A program made the position numbers and the translations under genes. DNA of 53,779 nucleotides. Origin: Marinovum algicola (GTDB lineage: Bacteria > Pseudomonadota > Alphaproteobacteria > Rhodobacterales > Rhodobacteraceae). This document shows, in pieces, positions 1-8,377 of this stretch (positions are counted from its first letter, which is position 1; every line of letters begins with the position of its first letter). The notes under the pieces were generated by a model that saw nothing but the letters and a program-made list of their open reading frames with translations, had not been told where the DNA came from and did no database searches. Where the stretch lies: NCBI RefSeq assembly GCF_900109145.1, contig NZ_FNYY01000026.1, positions 1 through 53,779 on the forward strand, given 5' to 3'.

Positions 1-917
1 AGGATCGAGCCGCGCCCGCCAAAGAGCGAGATGCCGCCGATCACCACGGCGGTGATCGCCTGGATGTTGCCGATCACGCCGGTCGTGGCCGAGGGCGACA
101 CCGAGCCGAACCGACCGATCATCACCCAGCCCGCCAGCGCGCAGATGAAGCCCACCAGCATGTAGACCGACATCAGCGTTCGGTGCACGTCGACACCGGC
201 GAGCTGTGCCGCCTCGGGATCGTCGCCCACCGCATAGACATGCCGGCCCCAGGCGGTCGAGCGCAGCGCATAGGCCAGCGCTGCCACCAGCGCGATCATC
301 AGGAAGACGCCGAGCGTGAACCGCGCGCCGCCGACGTCGAAAGTGGTGCCGAGGAATTGCAGGAACGGGGCTTCGGCCTCGATGTCTTGGCTGCGGATGG
401 TTTCATTGGCGGAATAGAGATAGGTGGCGGCCAGCACAATCTGCCACATGCCCAGCGTCACGATGAAGGGCGGCAGTTTCATCCGGCTGACCAGCCAGCC
501 GTTGGCCGCGCCGATGCCGGTGCCGACGGCGAGGCCCGCGATCACCGCGAAGACCGGCGGCAGGCCGTAGTCGAAGGAGACCTTGCCCATCACCACGGTG
601 CAGAGCACCGCGATGGCGCCGACCGAGAGATCGATTCCGGCGGTCAGGATGATCAGCGCCTGCGCGGCGGCTAGCACACCGACGATCTGCACCTGTTGCA
701 GGATCAGCGTCATGGCGAAGGGCGAGAAGAACTTGTTGCCCAGCACAAGGCCAAAGATCACGAGCGCCGCGAGCAGCACGATCAGCGGAACGAGCGCGGG
801 GGTGGAATGCAGCAGGTCGTGGAACCGGCCCACGAAGCCCTTGTGCGGCGCGTCGAAGGAAGCGACGTCGCCCGACGCTCCCTCGGTGGCCGATTCGTAA
901 TTGTCCGCGTTGGACAT
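1..917 (-). CDS. frcC: Sugar ABC transporter permease, FrcC/RbsC type (3' end outside window)
   Basis: Reading the minus strand from the ATG at 917 gives at least 305 residues with no stop, so the C-terminus lies beyond the window. The protein has a hydrophilic N-terminus of about 35 residues and then many hydrophobic segments. The stretch around LTAGIDLSVGAI and the later GGISLFGGRG are typical of the BPD_transp_2 permeases of the ribose/fructose family. It forms the inner-membrane channel of a sugar importer. It follows frcB after a 347-base gap holding REP-like hairpins. The ATPase and any sugar kinase probably lie off the left edge. The fructose assignment rests on the neighbouring binding protein. 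Confidence 0.9.
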   Translation of the reverse strand, partial: MSNADNYESATEGASGDVASFDAPHKGFVGRFHDLLHSTPALVPLIVLLAALVIFGLVLGNKFFSPFAMTLILQQVQIVGVLAAAQALIILTAGIDLSVGAIAVLCTVVMGKVSFDYGLPPVFAVIAGLAVGTGIGAANGWLVSRMKLPPFIVTLGMWQIVLAATYLYSANETIRSQDIEAEAPFLQFLGTTFDVGGARFTLGVFLMIALVAALAYALRSTAWGRHVYAVGDDPEAAQLAGVDVHRTLMSVYMLVGFICALAGWVMIGRFGSVSPSATTGVIGNIQAITAVVIGGISLFGGRGSI

Positions 918-1083
918 GGGTGCCTCCCGGAATGTGAGTGCGAACGCCGCCCGGCGTTCAGGAATGGGAACGGGGCGGGCAGGTGGCCCGCGCCCGGCGA
1001 TGTTTCAGCTTGCGTGTCGTCGGGGCGTTCCGTCAATCACCGCGCCTGCAACGGCTCCGGTCCTGGCTGGACGCCCTCCGCGT

Positions 1084-1208
1084 CCCGGGCTTGATCCGGG
1101 ACCTCCAGGCCAACCCCAGGCCCCGGATCAAGCCCGGGGCAGGCTCCCGGATCAAGCCCGGGGCGGGCTCCCGGATCAGAGCCCGGGGCAAGCTCCCCGA
1201 TCAGGCCC
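1084..1208. repeat. REP-like inverted/direct repeat array between frcB and frcC
   Basis: The 17-mer CCCGGGCTTGATCCGGG at 1084-1100 has its exact reverse complement at 1122-1138. The same unit recurs at 1146-1164, and with small changes at 1170-1189 and 1196-1208, with a period of about 24-25 bases. The transcript can fold into alternative strong stem-loops. Such intercistronic repeats commonly stabilise the upstream mRNA or attenuate read-through, which would fit needing more binding protein than permease. The rest of 918-1264 shows no gene. Confidence 0.8.
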
Positions 1209-1264
1209 AGAGAGCGGGCTGCGGAGTGGGGCCGGACCGCCCAGAGACGGCCCGGCCGTTTGTC

Positions 1265-2284
1265 TCAGCCCCAGCAGAGGTCCTTGCCTTCCGCCACCGA
1301 GATCGACTCGACGCCTTCGACCGGCTGATCGGTGACAAGCGCCACGCCGGTATCGAAGAAGTCCTTGCCCTCGGAGGCTTCCGGCTTGGTGCCGTCCTTG
1401 GCCCATGCGGCAATTGCCTCGATGCCCAGCGACGCCATCTTCAGCGGGTATTGCTGCGAGGTGGCGCCGATCACGCCGGCCTCGATATTGTCGACGCCGG
1501 GGCAGCCGCCGTCGACCGAGACGATCAGCACGTCGTTCTCGCGGCCGATGGCCTTCAGCGCCTCATAGGCGCCGGCGGCGGCGGGTTCGTTGATCGTGTA
1601 GACCACGTTGATCATCGGATCTGTGGCCAACAGGTTCTCCATCGCGCGGCGGCCGCCTTCCTCGTTGCCCTGGGTCACGTCGTGGCCGACGATGCGGTCA
1701 TCCTCTTCGTCGCCCCATTTGTTGGGGTCGCCCAGTTCGATGCCGAAGCCCTGAAGGAAGCCCTGGTCGCGCAGCACGCCGACGGTGGGCTGGCTGATGG
1801 CGAGGTCGAGCATGGCGATGCGAGCATTGGCCGCCTCGTCGCCCAGCTTGGCGGCGGCCCATTGGCCGATCAGCTCACCGGCGAGAAAATTGTCGGTGGC
1901 AAAGGTCATGTCGGCGGCGTCGATCGGATCGAGCGGTGTGTCGAGCGCGATCACCAGCAGCCCGGCGTTGCGGGCCTGCTCCAGCGAGGGCACGATGCCC
2001 GAGGTGTCGGAGGCGGTGATCAGAATGCCCTTGGCGCCATTGGCGATGCAGGTTTCGACCGCCTGAACCTGGGTTTCGTTGTCGCCATCGACCTTGCCGG
2101 CATAAGAGTTCAGCGCGACGCCGAGCTCTTCCGCCTTGGCGGTCGCGCCTTCGCGCATCTTGACGAAAAACGGGTTGGTGTCGGTTTTGGTGATCAGGCA
2201 GGCCGAAACCGAATGGCTGCCCGCCTGGGCCGCACCGGCAAATCCGGCGCAGGTCACGGCGGTACCGAGAAGAAGCTTTTTCAT
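1265..2284 (-). CDS. frcB: Fructose-type ABC transporter substrate-binding protein
   Basis: 339 residues from the ATG at 2284. The N-terminus ([10 protein letters not shown]...AQAG) is a Sec signal peptide, so this is a periplasmic binding protein of the ribose/fructose (Peripla_BP_4) class. The sequence closely follows the rhizobial FrcB pattern as I remember it: [13 protein letters not shown] after the signal, [13 protein letters not shown], the hinge [15 protein letters not shown], and SVDGGCPGV with a conserved cysteine near the C-terminus. It captures the sugar for the FrcC permease. An upstream ATG at 2461 would run through the operator region and is not used. It is transcribed divergently from the ROK regulator. 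Confidence 0.9.
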   Translation of the reverse strand: MKKLLLGTAVTCAGFAGAAQAGSHSVSACLITKTDTNPFFVKMREGATAKAEELGVALNSYAGKVDGDNETQVQAVETCIANGAKGILITASDTSGIVPSLEQARNAGLLVIALDTPLDPIDAADMTFATDNFLAGELIGQWAAAKLGDEAANARIAMLDLAISQPTVGVLRDQGFLQGFGIELGDPNKWGDEEDDRIVGHDVTQGNEEGGRRAMENLLATDPMINVVYTINEPAAAGAYEALKAIGRENDVLIVSVDGGCPGVDNIEAGVIGATSQQYPLKMASLGIEAIAAWAKDGTKPEASEGKDFFDTGVALVTDQPVEGVESISVAEGKDLCWG

Positions 2285-2387
2285 GGTGTCCTCCCAAAGA
2301 CATAATCTCGTGCCGGTCACTGGACCGGCCCTCCCGTCTCGCCCATGCTGAGCGAGAACAAGGCAATACAACCTGATTCGCGACGCA

Positions 2388-2426
2388 GCGTCAATTAATA
2401 AATCATTTTGATTTATTAATTGACGC
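2388..2426. promoter_or_regulatory. Perfect 39-bp palindrome, probable ROK operator
   Basis: GCGTCAATTAATAAATCA (2388-2405), TTT, then its exact reverse complement (2409-2426). It sits in the 175-base gap between frcB and the divergent ROK regulator and is far AT-richer than its surroundings. Its length, symmetry and position suit an operator for the dimeric or tetrameric regulator, controlling both promoters. Binding is inferred. Confidence 0.85.
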
Positions 2427-2459
2427 GTGTAAAGTTTATAGAGTTGGGAGGGGTGATTC

Positions 2460-3659
2460 ATGACGCAGGAAAACAGTCGAAGCTTCAGCAGTGGTGTGAA
2501 CCAGAGCGGTGTACGCGACTATAATGAACGGCTGTTGCTGTCGATGATCCAGCGTCTGGGGCCGATGCCGGGCAGCGACATGGCGCGGCAATCCAACCTC
2601 TCGGCGCAGACAGTGTCGGTGATCCTGCGCTCGCTCGAGGCGGATGGGCTGCTGATCAAAGGCGCGCCGCAGCGCGGCCGGGTCGGCAAGCCGCGCATTC
2701 CGATGGCGCTCAATCCCGCCGGCAGCTTTTCCTTCGGGCTCAAGATCGGCCGCCGCTCGGCCGACCTGGCGTTGATGGATCTGATGGGCGCGGTGCGGGC
2801 GCAGACCCAGGTGCAGTATCATTTCCCCGACCCGGATGCCTTGCTTGCCTTTCTTCAGGACGGGATCGCCGCGATGTCGGCCGATCTTGCGCCGGAACAG
2901 CGCGCGCTGATCTGCGGCATCGGCATCGCCGCGCCGTTCGAGCTCTGGAAACGGCACGAGATCATCGGCGCCGACGACCGCTCTTACGACTCCTGGCATG
3001 GTCGGGACATCGTCAAGGAAATGGCGGCTTTCACCGAGCTGCCGATTTCGCTGGTCAATGATGCCACCTCGGCCTGTTATGCCGAGAACACCTTTGGCCA
3101 GGGTCGCAAGTTCCGCGATTACGCCTATTTCTTCATCGGCGCCTTTGCCGGCGGTGGGGTGGTGATGAACGGCGCGGTCTTCGAGGGCCACCGGGAAAAC
3201 GCCGGCGCGCTCGGGTCGCTGATCACCCGCGATGCCAAGGGCCGGCCGGCGCAGCTGATGGACCGGGCGTCGATCTTCTGGCTCGAAGCCGCGATCCGCG
3301 AGGCCGGCGGCGACCCCAGCCTGCTCTGGACCCAGGGCGCCGACTGGGCCGATTTCGAACATCAGCTCGGCCCCTGGATCGAGATGGCGGCGCAGGAGTT
3401 GGCGATGGCGGCGCTGTCCTGCTGCGCGGTGATCGACTTCGAGGCGGTGCTGATCGACGGCGCCTTTCCGGCGGCGGTGCGCGCCCGGCTGGTCCGGCGC
3501 GTGGCCGCCCTGGCACAGGACATCGAGACCATCGGCCTTTACCGGCCGGAGTTCGCCGAGGGCGAGGTCGGCGCCAATGCCCGCGTGCTGGGCGCCGCCT
3601 ATCGCCCGATCGCCTCGCAGTATTTCCTCGGCTCGGGCATGTTGAACTCCAGCGTCTGA
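2460..3659 (+). CDS. frcR: ROK-family transcriptional regulator of the fructose transporter
   Basis: 399 residues. The N-terminal winged helix spans about residues 22-80 ([20 protein letters not shown], then [17 protein letters not shown]). A ROK sugar-kinase-like domain follows, with [12 protein letters not shown], a DATSACYAE segment and the glycine-rich [14 protein letters not shown]. An RBS (GGGAGGGG) lies just upstream of the ATG. ROK repressors of this architecture sense sugars or sugar phosphates and act on adjacent transport operons; here it is divergent from frcB with a long palindrome between them. The symbol follows the rhizobial naming by position and is less certain than the family. 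Confidence 0.85.
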   Translation: MTQENSRSFSSGVNQSGVRDYNERLLLSMIQRLGPMPGSDMARQSNLSAQTVSVILRSLEADGLLIKGAPQRGRVGKPRIPMALNPAGSFSFGLKIGRRSADLALMDLMGAVRAQTQVQYHFPDPDALLAFLQDGIAAMSADLAPEQRALICGIGIAAPFELWKRHEIIGADDRSYDSWHGRDIVKEMAAFTELPISLVNDATSACYAENTFGQGRKFRDYAYFFIGAFAGGGVVMNGAVFEGHRENAGALGSLITRDAKGRPAQLMDRASIFWLEAAIREAGGDPSLLWTQGADWADFEHQLGPWIEMAAQELAMAALSCCAVIDFEAVLIDGAFPAAVRARLVRRVAALAQDIETIGLYRPEFAEGEVGANARVLGAAYRPIASQYFLGSGMLNSSV

Positions 3660-3661
3660 AC

Positions 3662-5269
3662 CTATCCCAGAATATGCTCTGCCGTGCGCATCGCCAGCGC
3701 GGCAATGGTCAGCGTCGGGGCGTTGACCGGCATGGTCACATGCGCCGACGACCCCAGGATGTAGAGATTGGGGTGCTGGTGCGCCTGCTGATGCGCGGTG
3801 ACCACCGAGGTGTTCGGATCGTCGCCCATGCGCGCCGTGCCGCCGATGATCGCGTTCGAGAGATACACCTCGTTCGAGGTGATCTCGGACGAGCCCAGCC
3901 GTTGCAGCACCTCGGTGTTGATCTTCCGGGAAATTTCCATGCCGGCGTGGGTGTACGCATCGATGTTGTAGGCAATGCGCGCCTTCGGCAGGCCGGCGCT
4001 GTCAACCTCGTCCGAGAGCGTCAGCCGGTTTTCGGGGTCGGGCAGGATCTCGCCGCTGGAATTGAGCCGCAAATGCCGCGACACGATGCGATTGAGTTCG
4101 CGGACCAGCGCCTGGCCCATGTATCCCTTGCGGATCAGCTCCCGTGCCACATCGGTGCCGTCGGAATTGCCGGAATGGCCGGAGTTCATGAAACTGGTGC
4201 CGATGGCCGCATGTGACGACCGGAAATCGCCGTCGCGCAGCTCTATCAGCCCCGAGGTCTGTTGCGGCCCGCGATAGGGAAAGACCGGGTCGCGGGTCAC
4301 GCCCTTGGTGTCCTGGTTGGCCTGGGTGATCAGATAGCGCCCCACCGCGTCAGAGCCGTTGGCCACGCCCCTGGGCGCGTTTTCCTGCGCCGACATCAGC
4401 AGCAGCCGAGGGTTCTCGATCGCATGGCAGCAGAGCGCATAGACATTGGCGGTGACGCGGGCTTCGCTGCCGTCGGGGCGGCGCACGTCGACGCCGCTGA
4501 CGCGACCGTCGGGCGCGACGTGGATCATCGTCACCACCGCCTCGGTGATGATCTGCGTCCCTGCCGCCTCGGCCTTGTCGGCGATCACCGAGCCGTCGAG
4601 CTTGGCGCCGACAGGACAGATCGGCACGCAGGTGTTGTTGCCGCAGCAGGGCGGGCGACCGTCGAATTGCACCGAGTTGCGGGCGTGGCTGAAGATGCCG
4701 GAATGCAGGCCCATTTGTTTCAGCGCGATATCGACGCGGCTGTCCATGTAGGAGGCCGGGATCGGCGGCATCGGATAGGGCTCGCTCCGGGGGGCGCCCC
4801 AGGTGTGTTCCATGCTGCCGGCGACCCCCCAGATCTTCTCGGCGCGGGCGTAATAGGGTGTCAGCTCCTCGTAGCCGACCGGCCAGTCGAGGCCGACGCC
4901 ATAGGTGCTCTTCATGCGGAAATCGGCCGGGCGCAGCCGGTCGGCAAAGCCGGTCCAATGCCAGGTCGAGCCGCCGTAGATCCGCAGGTAGGCGCCGACA
5001 AACTCCATCGGCCCGGCCTGGTCATAGAAGGTGGCATAGCCGCCATCCTCGGGATGCGGCGCCCAGGGGTTCGACGGATAAGGCGCCTGCGGGCCCTTGA
5101 CCGGGTTTCTGGTGAAGATCGACATCCAGTCATGACGCGGCTTTTTCGGCCCGGCCTCGAGCACCGTGACCTGCCGCCCGGCCTGTGCCAGTTCCAGCGC
5201 CAGATGCGACCCGGCCATGCCGGCGCCCACCACCAGAACATCGACGGTTTCCGGCACGGGCGTCGTCAT
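3662..5269 (-). CDS. GMC-family FAD oxidoreductase with iron-sulfur motif (dehydrogenase large subunit)
   Basis: 535 residues from the ATG at 5269, which overlaps the stop of the upstream small subunit (ATGA). The N-terminal Rossmann motif VLVVGAGMAGSHLALELA binds FAD. Near residue 210 the sequence CCGNNTCVPICPVGAK gives cysteines spaced C-C-x4-C-x3-C, the pattern that binds a 3Fe-4S cluster in bacterial FAD glucose dehydrogenases. The C-terminal part has GGTARMGDDP and NAPTLTIAALA, usual for GMC proteins. The large subunit has no signal peptide; in this class it is exported on the Tat signal of the small subunit. The expected role is oxidation of a sugar or alcohol in the periplasm with electrons passed to the cytochrome c. 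The substrate is unknown. The His usually four residues before the T of the HxxGT motif reads I here. Confidence 0.88.
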   Translation of the reverse strand: MTTPVPETVDVLVVGAGMAGSHLALELAQAGRQVTVLEAGPKKPRHDWMSIFTRNPVKGPQAPYPSNPWAPHPEDGGYATFYDQAGPMEFVGAYLRIYGGSTWHWTGFADRLRPADFRMKSTYGVGLDWPVGYEELTPYYARAEKIWGVAGSMEHTWGAPRSEPYPMPPIPASYMDSRVDIALKQMGLHSGIFSHARNSVQFDGRPPCCGNNTCVPICPVGAKLDGSVIADKAEAAGTQIITEAVVTMIHVAPDGRVSGVDVRRPDGSEARVTANVYALCCHAIENPRLLLMSAQENAPRGVANGSDAVGRYLITQANQDTKGVTRDPVFPYRGPQQTSGLIELRDGDFRSSHAAIGTSFMNSGHSGNSDGTDVARELIRKGYMGQALVRELNRIVSRHLRLNSSGEILPDPENRLTLSDEVDSAGLPKARIAYNIDAYTHAGMEISRKINTEVLQRLGSSEITSNEVYLSNAIIGGTARMGDDPNTSVVTAHQQAHQHPNLYILGSSAHVTMPVNAPTLTIAALAMRTAEHILG

Positions 5270-5712
5270 CGCTCGGGCTCCTGCCAATGGCCGAAGGGCC
5301 CGCCACAAAGCCCCGGCGCGGTGGCGAATGTCAGCGCCTGCCAGCCGAGGCAATAGTCGTAGTACGTCACCTTGCCATCGACCTCGCCGGTAAAGAGAAA
5401 GGTGGCGATCCAGCGCATCTGGTCGCCGGCGCGCAGGCTGGCCGCCTGGCTCATCGCCTCGAGATCGGGGCGCCGCCGCGCCAGCGCCACCAGGCCGAAT
5501 ATCGCCTCGGTGCCAAAGGCGCGGGCGAACTCGGTCTCGCAGGCCTCGAGCAGCAGCGGCGGCATATAGGTCGTGCCGCCGATGGCGCGGATGATGTCGC
5601 GAAACACCGCCAGATCGTCCTCGACCCCCAGCCGCGCCCTGGCGCCGGCCGGGGCCAGCGCCATGGCGGCGCCAAGGATGCGGATCACGTCGCGGCGGGC
5701 CAGGCGCTGCAT
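5266..5712 (-). CDS. Tat-exported small subunit, gluconate 2-dehydrogenase subunit 3-like
   Basis: 148 residues starting at the ATG at 5712, which shares a base with the stop of the cytochrome gene (TGATG). The N-terminus QRLARRDVIRILGAAMALAP is a twin-arginine signal. The rest is helical and resembles small subunits of membrane-bound FAD dehydrogenases (fructose, sorbitol, gluconate 2-dehydrogenase subunit 3), which chaperone and export the flavoprotein. It lies directly upstream of the GMC gene with a 4-base overlap, the usual order. Family assignment is by length, signal and context. Confidence 0.75.
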   Translation of the reverse strand: MQRLARRDVIRILGAAMALAPAGARARLGVEDDLAVFRDIIRAIGGTTYMPPLLLEACETEFARAFGTEAIFGLVALARRRPDLEAMSQAASLRAGDQMRWIATFLFTGEVDGKVTYYDYCLGWQALTFATAPGLCGGPFGHWQEPER

Positions 5713-6710
5713 CAGAAAGTCCTCACAAGCGCCAGCCCGCGCGAGCGGTTCGAGGCGCTATCCTTGTCGAGCATTGCCTTGTAGAGCAGCGGCATCGGAA
5801 TCCAGGCCGGCGGATACTTGTACCCCGCCACGTCGAGAACCAGCACCGAATCGCTTGGTTCGTGATAGGCGGCAATGGGCGAGACATGGCCCTCGCCATC
5901 CTGGCCGACGATGCCGCGATTGTAGTTCAGGATCACCCGGCTGTTCGGGTCCGACAGGCCGTCGAGGATGACGCTGCGCATCTGCGCCTCGTCATTTTCA
6001 TCGGCAAAGACCGTGGTCGGCTGCACATCAAGATGGGTCAGGTACTGGCCGATCTCGTCGAGCGTCAGCCCGTCGGTCACCACGCCTTCAAAGCTCTTGA
6101 CCTGTTGGTTGGCCGCGTTGAACAGGTTTTCCTGGGTGAAATAGGGGTAGGGATAGCGCTTGGGATCGATGGGCCGCTGCACCGCGTCCTCGTAGGAATT
6201 GAGCACCGCCGCCATGCTGGCGATCGAACAGAAAGTCAGGAATTTCTCGCTCTCCAGATAGGGCGCCACGCGGAAATAATCGTGGTTGAACCGGCTCTGC
6301 ACCACACGGGCGCCGCCCTCTTCGGTGGTGAGGTAGACAAGGCGGTCGTCGGCGCCCTCGGCCGAGGCCTTGACCAGATGCGTCACCGGCGCGGCGCTGA
6401 CCACCGAGGCTTCGGTGCCGAAGAACTCGGCCAATCGGTCGATCTCGGCATCCGAGAGCTGTTGCGCGATGGCCTGCATCACATCCGCCGTGCCGCCGCT
6501 GCGCTGACCGGATTTGTAGGCGTGCAGGGCGTTGCGCAAATAGGTCTGCGACTGGCCGTGGATGATCGGGATGTGATCGATTTGGGCAACGCCGTCGACG
6601 GAATGACAGCTCAGGCAGGTCTGGGCATCGACTTGGGGCGCGGCAAGCGCCGGCGAGGCGCCAAGCACGACAAGGGCGAGGGCCGGCAGGGTCGGGCGCG
6701 GAAGGCTCAT
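5712..6710 (-). CDS. Cytochrome c fused to phytochelatin-synthase-like cysteine peptidase
   Basis: 332 residues. A Sec signal peptide (1-23) precedes a class I cytochrome c domain with haem motif CLSCH at 32-36 and a probable axial Met near 78 (DVMQAIAQQLSDAEIDRL). From about residue 137 the protein matches bacterial phytochelatin synthases: FCSIASMAAVLN with the nucleophile C161, FTQENLF, GLTLDEIGQYL, GHVSPIAAYH with H275, and VLVLDVAGYKYPP with D293, completing the Cys-His-Asp triad. Bacterial relatives of this family cleave glycine from glutathione. Here the peptidase would be periplasmic and tethered to a redox carrier. The gene sits between the multicopper oxidase (ATGA overlap) and the small subunit (TGATG overlap), where a multihaem cytochrome c is usual in FAD dehydrogenase operons. 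The fusion is seen directly; substrate and partner are inferred. Confidence 0.9.
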   Translation of the reverse strand: MSLPRPTLPALALVVLGASPALAAPQVDAQTCLSCHSVDGVAQIDHIPIIHGQSQTYLRNALHAYKSGQRSGGTADVMQAIAQQLSDAEIDRLAEFFGTEASVVSAAPVTHLVKASAEGADDRLVYLTTEEGGARVVQSRFNHDYFRVAPYLESEKFLTFCSIASMAAVLNSYEDAVQRPIDPKRYPYPYFTQENLFNAANQQVKSFEGVVTDGLTLDEIGQYLTHLDVQPTTVFADENDEAQMRSVILDGLSDPNSRVILNYNRGIVGQDGEGHVSPIAAYHEPSDSVLVLDVAGYKYPPAWIPMPLLYKAMLDKDSASNRSRGLALVRTF

Positions 6711-8230
6711 GGCAAAATCCTTACATTCATCATCATGCCCGCGTCCTCATGCGGCAGGATGTGGCAATGGGTGACGAAATCGCCGTCGAAATCCTCGAAC
6801 CGTGACCGGATCGTCAGCGTCCCGGCCGCCGGCACCACGAAGGTGTCATGCCAGGGCCGCTCTGCCACCGGCTTCCCGTTGATTGCCACCACCTGGAACG
6901 GGTTGATGTGGATGTGCATCGGATGCGGATAGGCGGTGGTGTTGACGAAGGTCCATTCCTCGGCGGTGTCCAGTTTCGGGGTCAGGTGCCAAGTGTCGGG
7001 GTCATAGGACTGGCCGTCGATGGTGAAGGCGGTATCGAAGATGGCGCGCGGATCCTTGCGCTCGCCCAGAACCACCCGCCGCTTGCGGCTGATCTCGGCG
7101 TCGGTGATGTCGGGCGGAGTGGCCGCCGGCGCGGGCATCAGGCCCGAGGACGCGCCGCCGGGCTCCACATGCACCTGGGCGATGGTCCGCGCGTCAAGAT
7201 CGACAAGTCCGTGGCGATAGGGCTGGCGCTCCATGTCATGCAGACCGGGCGCCAGCCCCTCGACCACCACATCGAACCGGTTGCCGGGTGACAGGAGCAG
7301 GCTGTTCACCGGTTTCGGTTCATGCAGGGGTATGCCATCCCGGCCGACCAGAATGGCCCCGAGGCCCATAGCCTTGAAATTCAGTGGGCAAAACTGGAAA
7401 TCATTGGCCAGGAGCATGCGCCAGAACTGACGCTCGCCCTGGCGCAGCCGCAGGGTGGGGCGGTATTGGCCGTTCAGGGTGAAGATCCGCGGCGCGCCGA
7501 GCGACATGAATTGCCTCGGGTCGTCAAACGCTGCCGCGTCGCTGCCGATCACGGTCTGGATCACGATCTGCCGTTCGGGCAGTCCGGCGGGCAGATAATC
7601 TTCGGGTTCGACGAGAATCAGCCCCGCCATTCCACTGCCGATCTGTGCCGCGACAGAGCCATGCCAATGCGGGTGATACCAGAAACTACCGACAGGGTGG
7701 TTTTGGGGGATTTGCACGCGGTAGTTGAATGCTCCGCCCGGCTCGACAGTGAGAAAAACATTGTCGCTGGCGCCCTTGGGGCTTACGTGCATGCCGTGAA
7801 AGTGAAGATTGGTGGTGTTGAGATCATGTGGTGCGACATGGCCCATACCCTGTGGACCGCAAAGATCCGCGGCGCTCAGGAACGGCGAATCGGCAAGCTC
7901 GGGCAACGCAAGCGGGTTCTGCGGAAGCCCGTTTTCAAGCCGGATTTCCATTACGTCGCCGGGGTGGACGCGCAGCGTCGGGCCGGGCAACCCTCGGTTA
8001 TAGCGCCGCAATTTACGGGGTTTGTCGTCAACCAGCGCCTGAGAGAGCGTCGGGCGCAGGGTCGCCCGCAAGACGCCGGCCTCACTGCGGATCTCGGCCG
8101 GATTGGCCAGATCGCCGGGCCCGCCAAGGCCAAAGCCCGCCAGCGCATCCCCCGACCAGCCGACGGCGGCCACAGCGCCCAGCGCCGCGCCGCCGGCGCC
8201 AAGTGCCAATATCTGCCTGCGATTGTGCAT
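6707..8230 (-). CDS. Periplasmic multicopper oxidase with Tat signal
   Basis: 507 residues from the ATG at 8230. MHNRRQILALGAGGAALG is a twin-arginine signal. All four copper-binding motifs are present in order: LHFHGMH, WYHPHWHG, HPMHIH, and HCHILPHEDAGMM, the last carrying the type 1 copper His-Cys-His and Met ligands. The protein should oxidise a substrate with reduction of O2 to water, in the CotA/bilirubin-oxidase/CueO superfamily. It is the first gene of a four-gene overlapping operon and is transcribed away from the cyclase gene. It might accept electrons from the cytochrome fusion downstream or protect against copper; the sequence does not decide. A start 36 bases further upstream is possible but lies ahead of the Tat motif. 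Confidence 0.92.
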   Translation of the reverse strand: MHNRRQILALGAGGAALGAVAAVGWSGDALAGFGLGGPGDLANPAEIRSEAGVLRATLRPTLSQALVDDKPRKLRRYNRGLPGPTLRVHPGDVMEIRLENGLPQNPLALPELADSPFLSAADLCGPQGMGHVAPHDLNTTNLHFHGMHVSPKGASDNVFLTVEPGGAFNYRVQIPQNHPVGSFWYHPHWHGSVAAQIGSGMAGLILVEPEDYLPAGLPERQIVIQTVIGSDAAAFDDPRQFMSLGAPRIFTLNGQYRPTLRLRQGERQFWRMLLANDFQFCPLNFKAMGLGAILVGRDGIPLHEPKPVNSLLLSPGNRFDVVVEGLAPGLHDMERQPYRHGLVDLDARTIAQVHVEPGGASSGLMPAPAATPPDITDAEISRKRRVVLGERKDPRAIFDTAFTIDGQSYDPDTWHLTPKLDTAEEWTFVNTTAYPHPMHIHINPFQVVAINGKPVAERPWHDTFVVPAAGTLTIRSRFEDFDGDFVTHCHILPHEDAGMMMNVRILP

Positions 8231-8321
8231 GGGCCTGCCCCCTGTTGCCGCCCATTTTGTCACCATCGATTTAAAAAAGCGACTTACCTATATACCGTTA
8301 TCCGGCGTAACCAGTTATAAG

Positions 8322-8337
8322 TGTGATGAATATCACT
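8322..8337. promoter_or_regulatory. CRP/FNR-type binding site in divergent promoter region
   Basis: TGTGATGAATATCACT matches the CRP consensus TGTGA-N6-TCACA at all but the last position. Its core GTGAT-N4-ATCAC also resembles the FnrL box TTGAT-N4-ATCAA. It lies in the AT-rich 147-base gap between the multicopper oxidase operon and the cyclase gene, about 90 bases from the former and 40 from the latter. Use by CRP or FnrL is inferred. Confidence 0.6.
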
Positions 8338-8377
8338 TTAAATACCTTTACTTGGAAATCTCGTTTGAGATCGGCAG

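Noticed and set aside
938-2305. Long plus-strand frame across frcB
   Set aside because: It runs opposite the well-supported frcB gene and through the REP-like hairpins; no recognisable protein.
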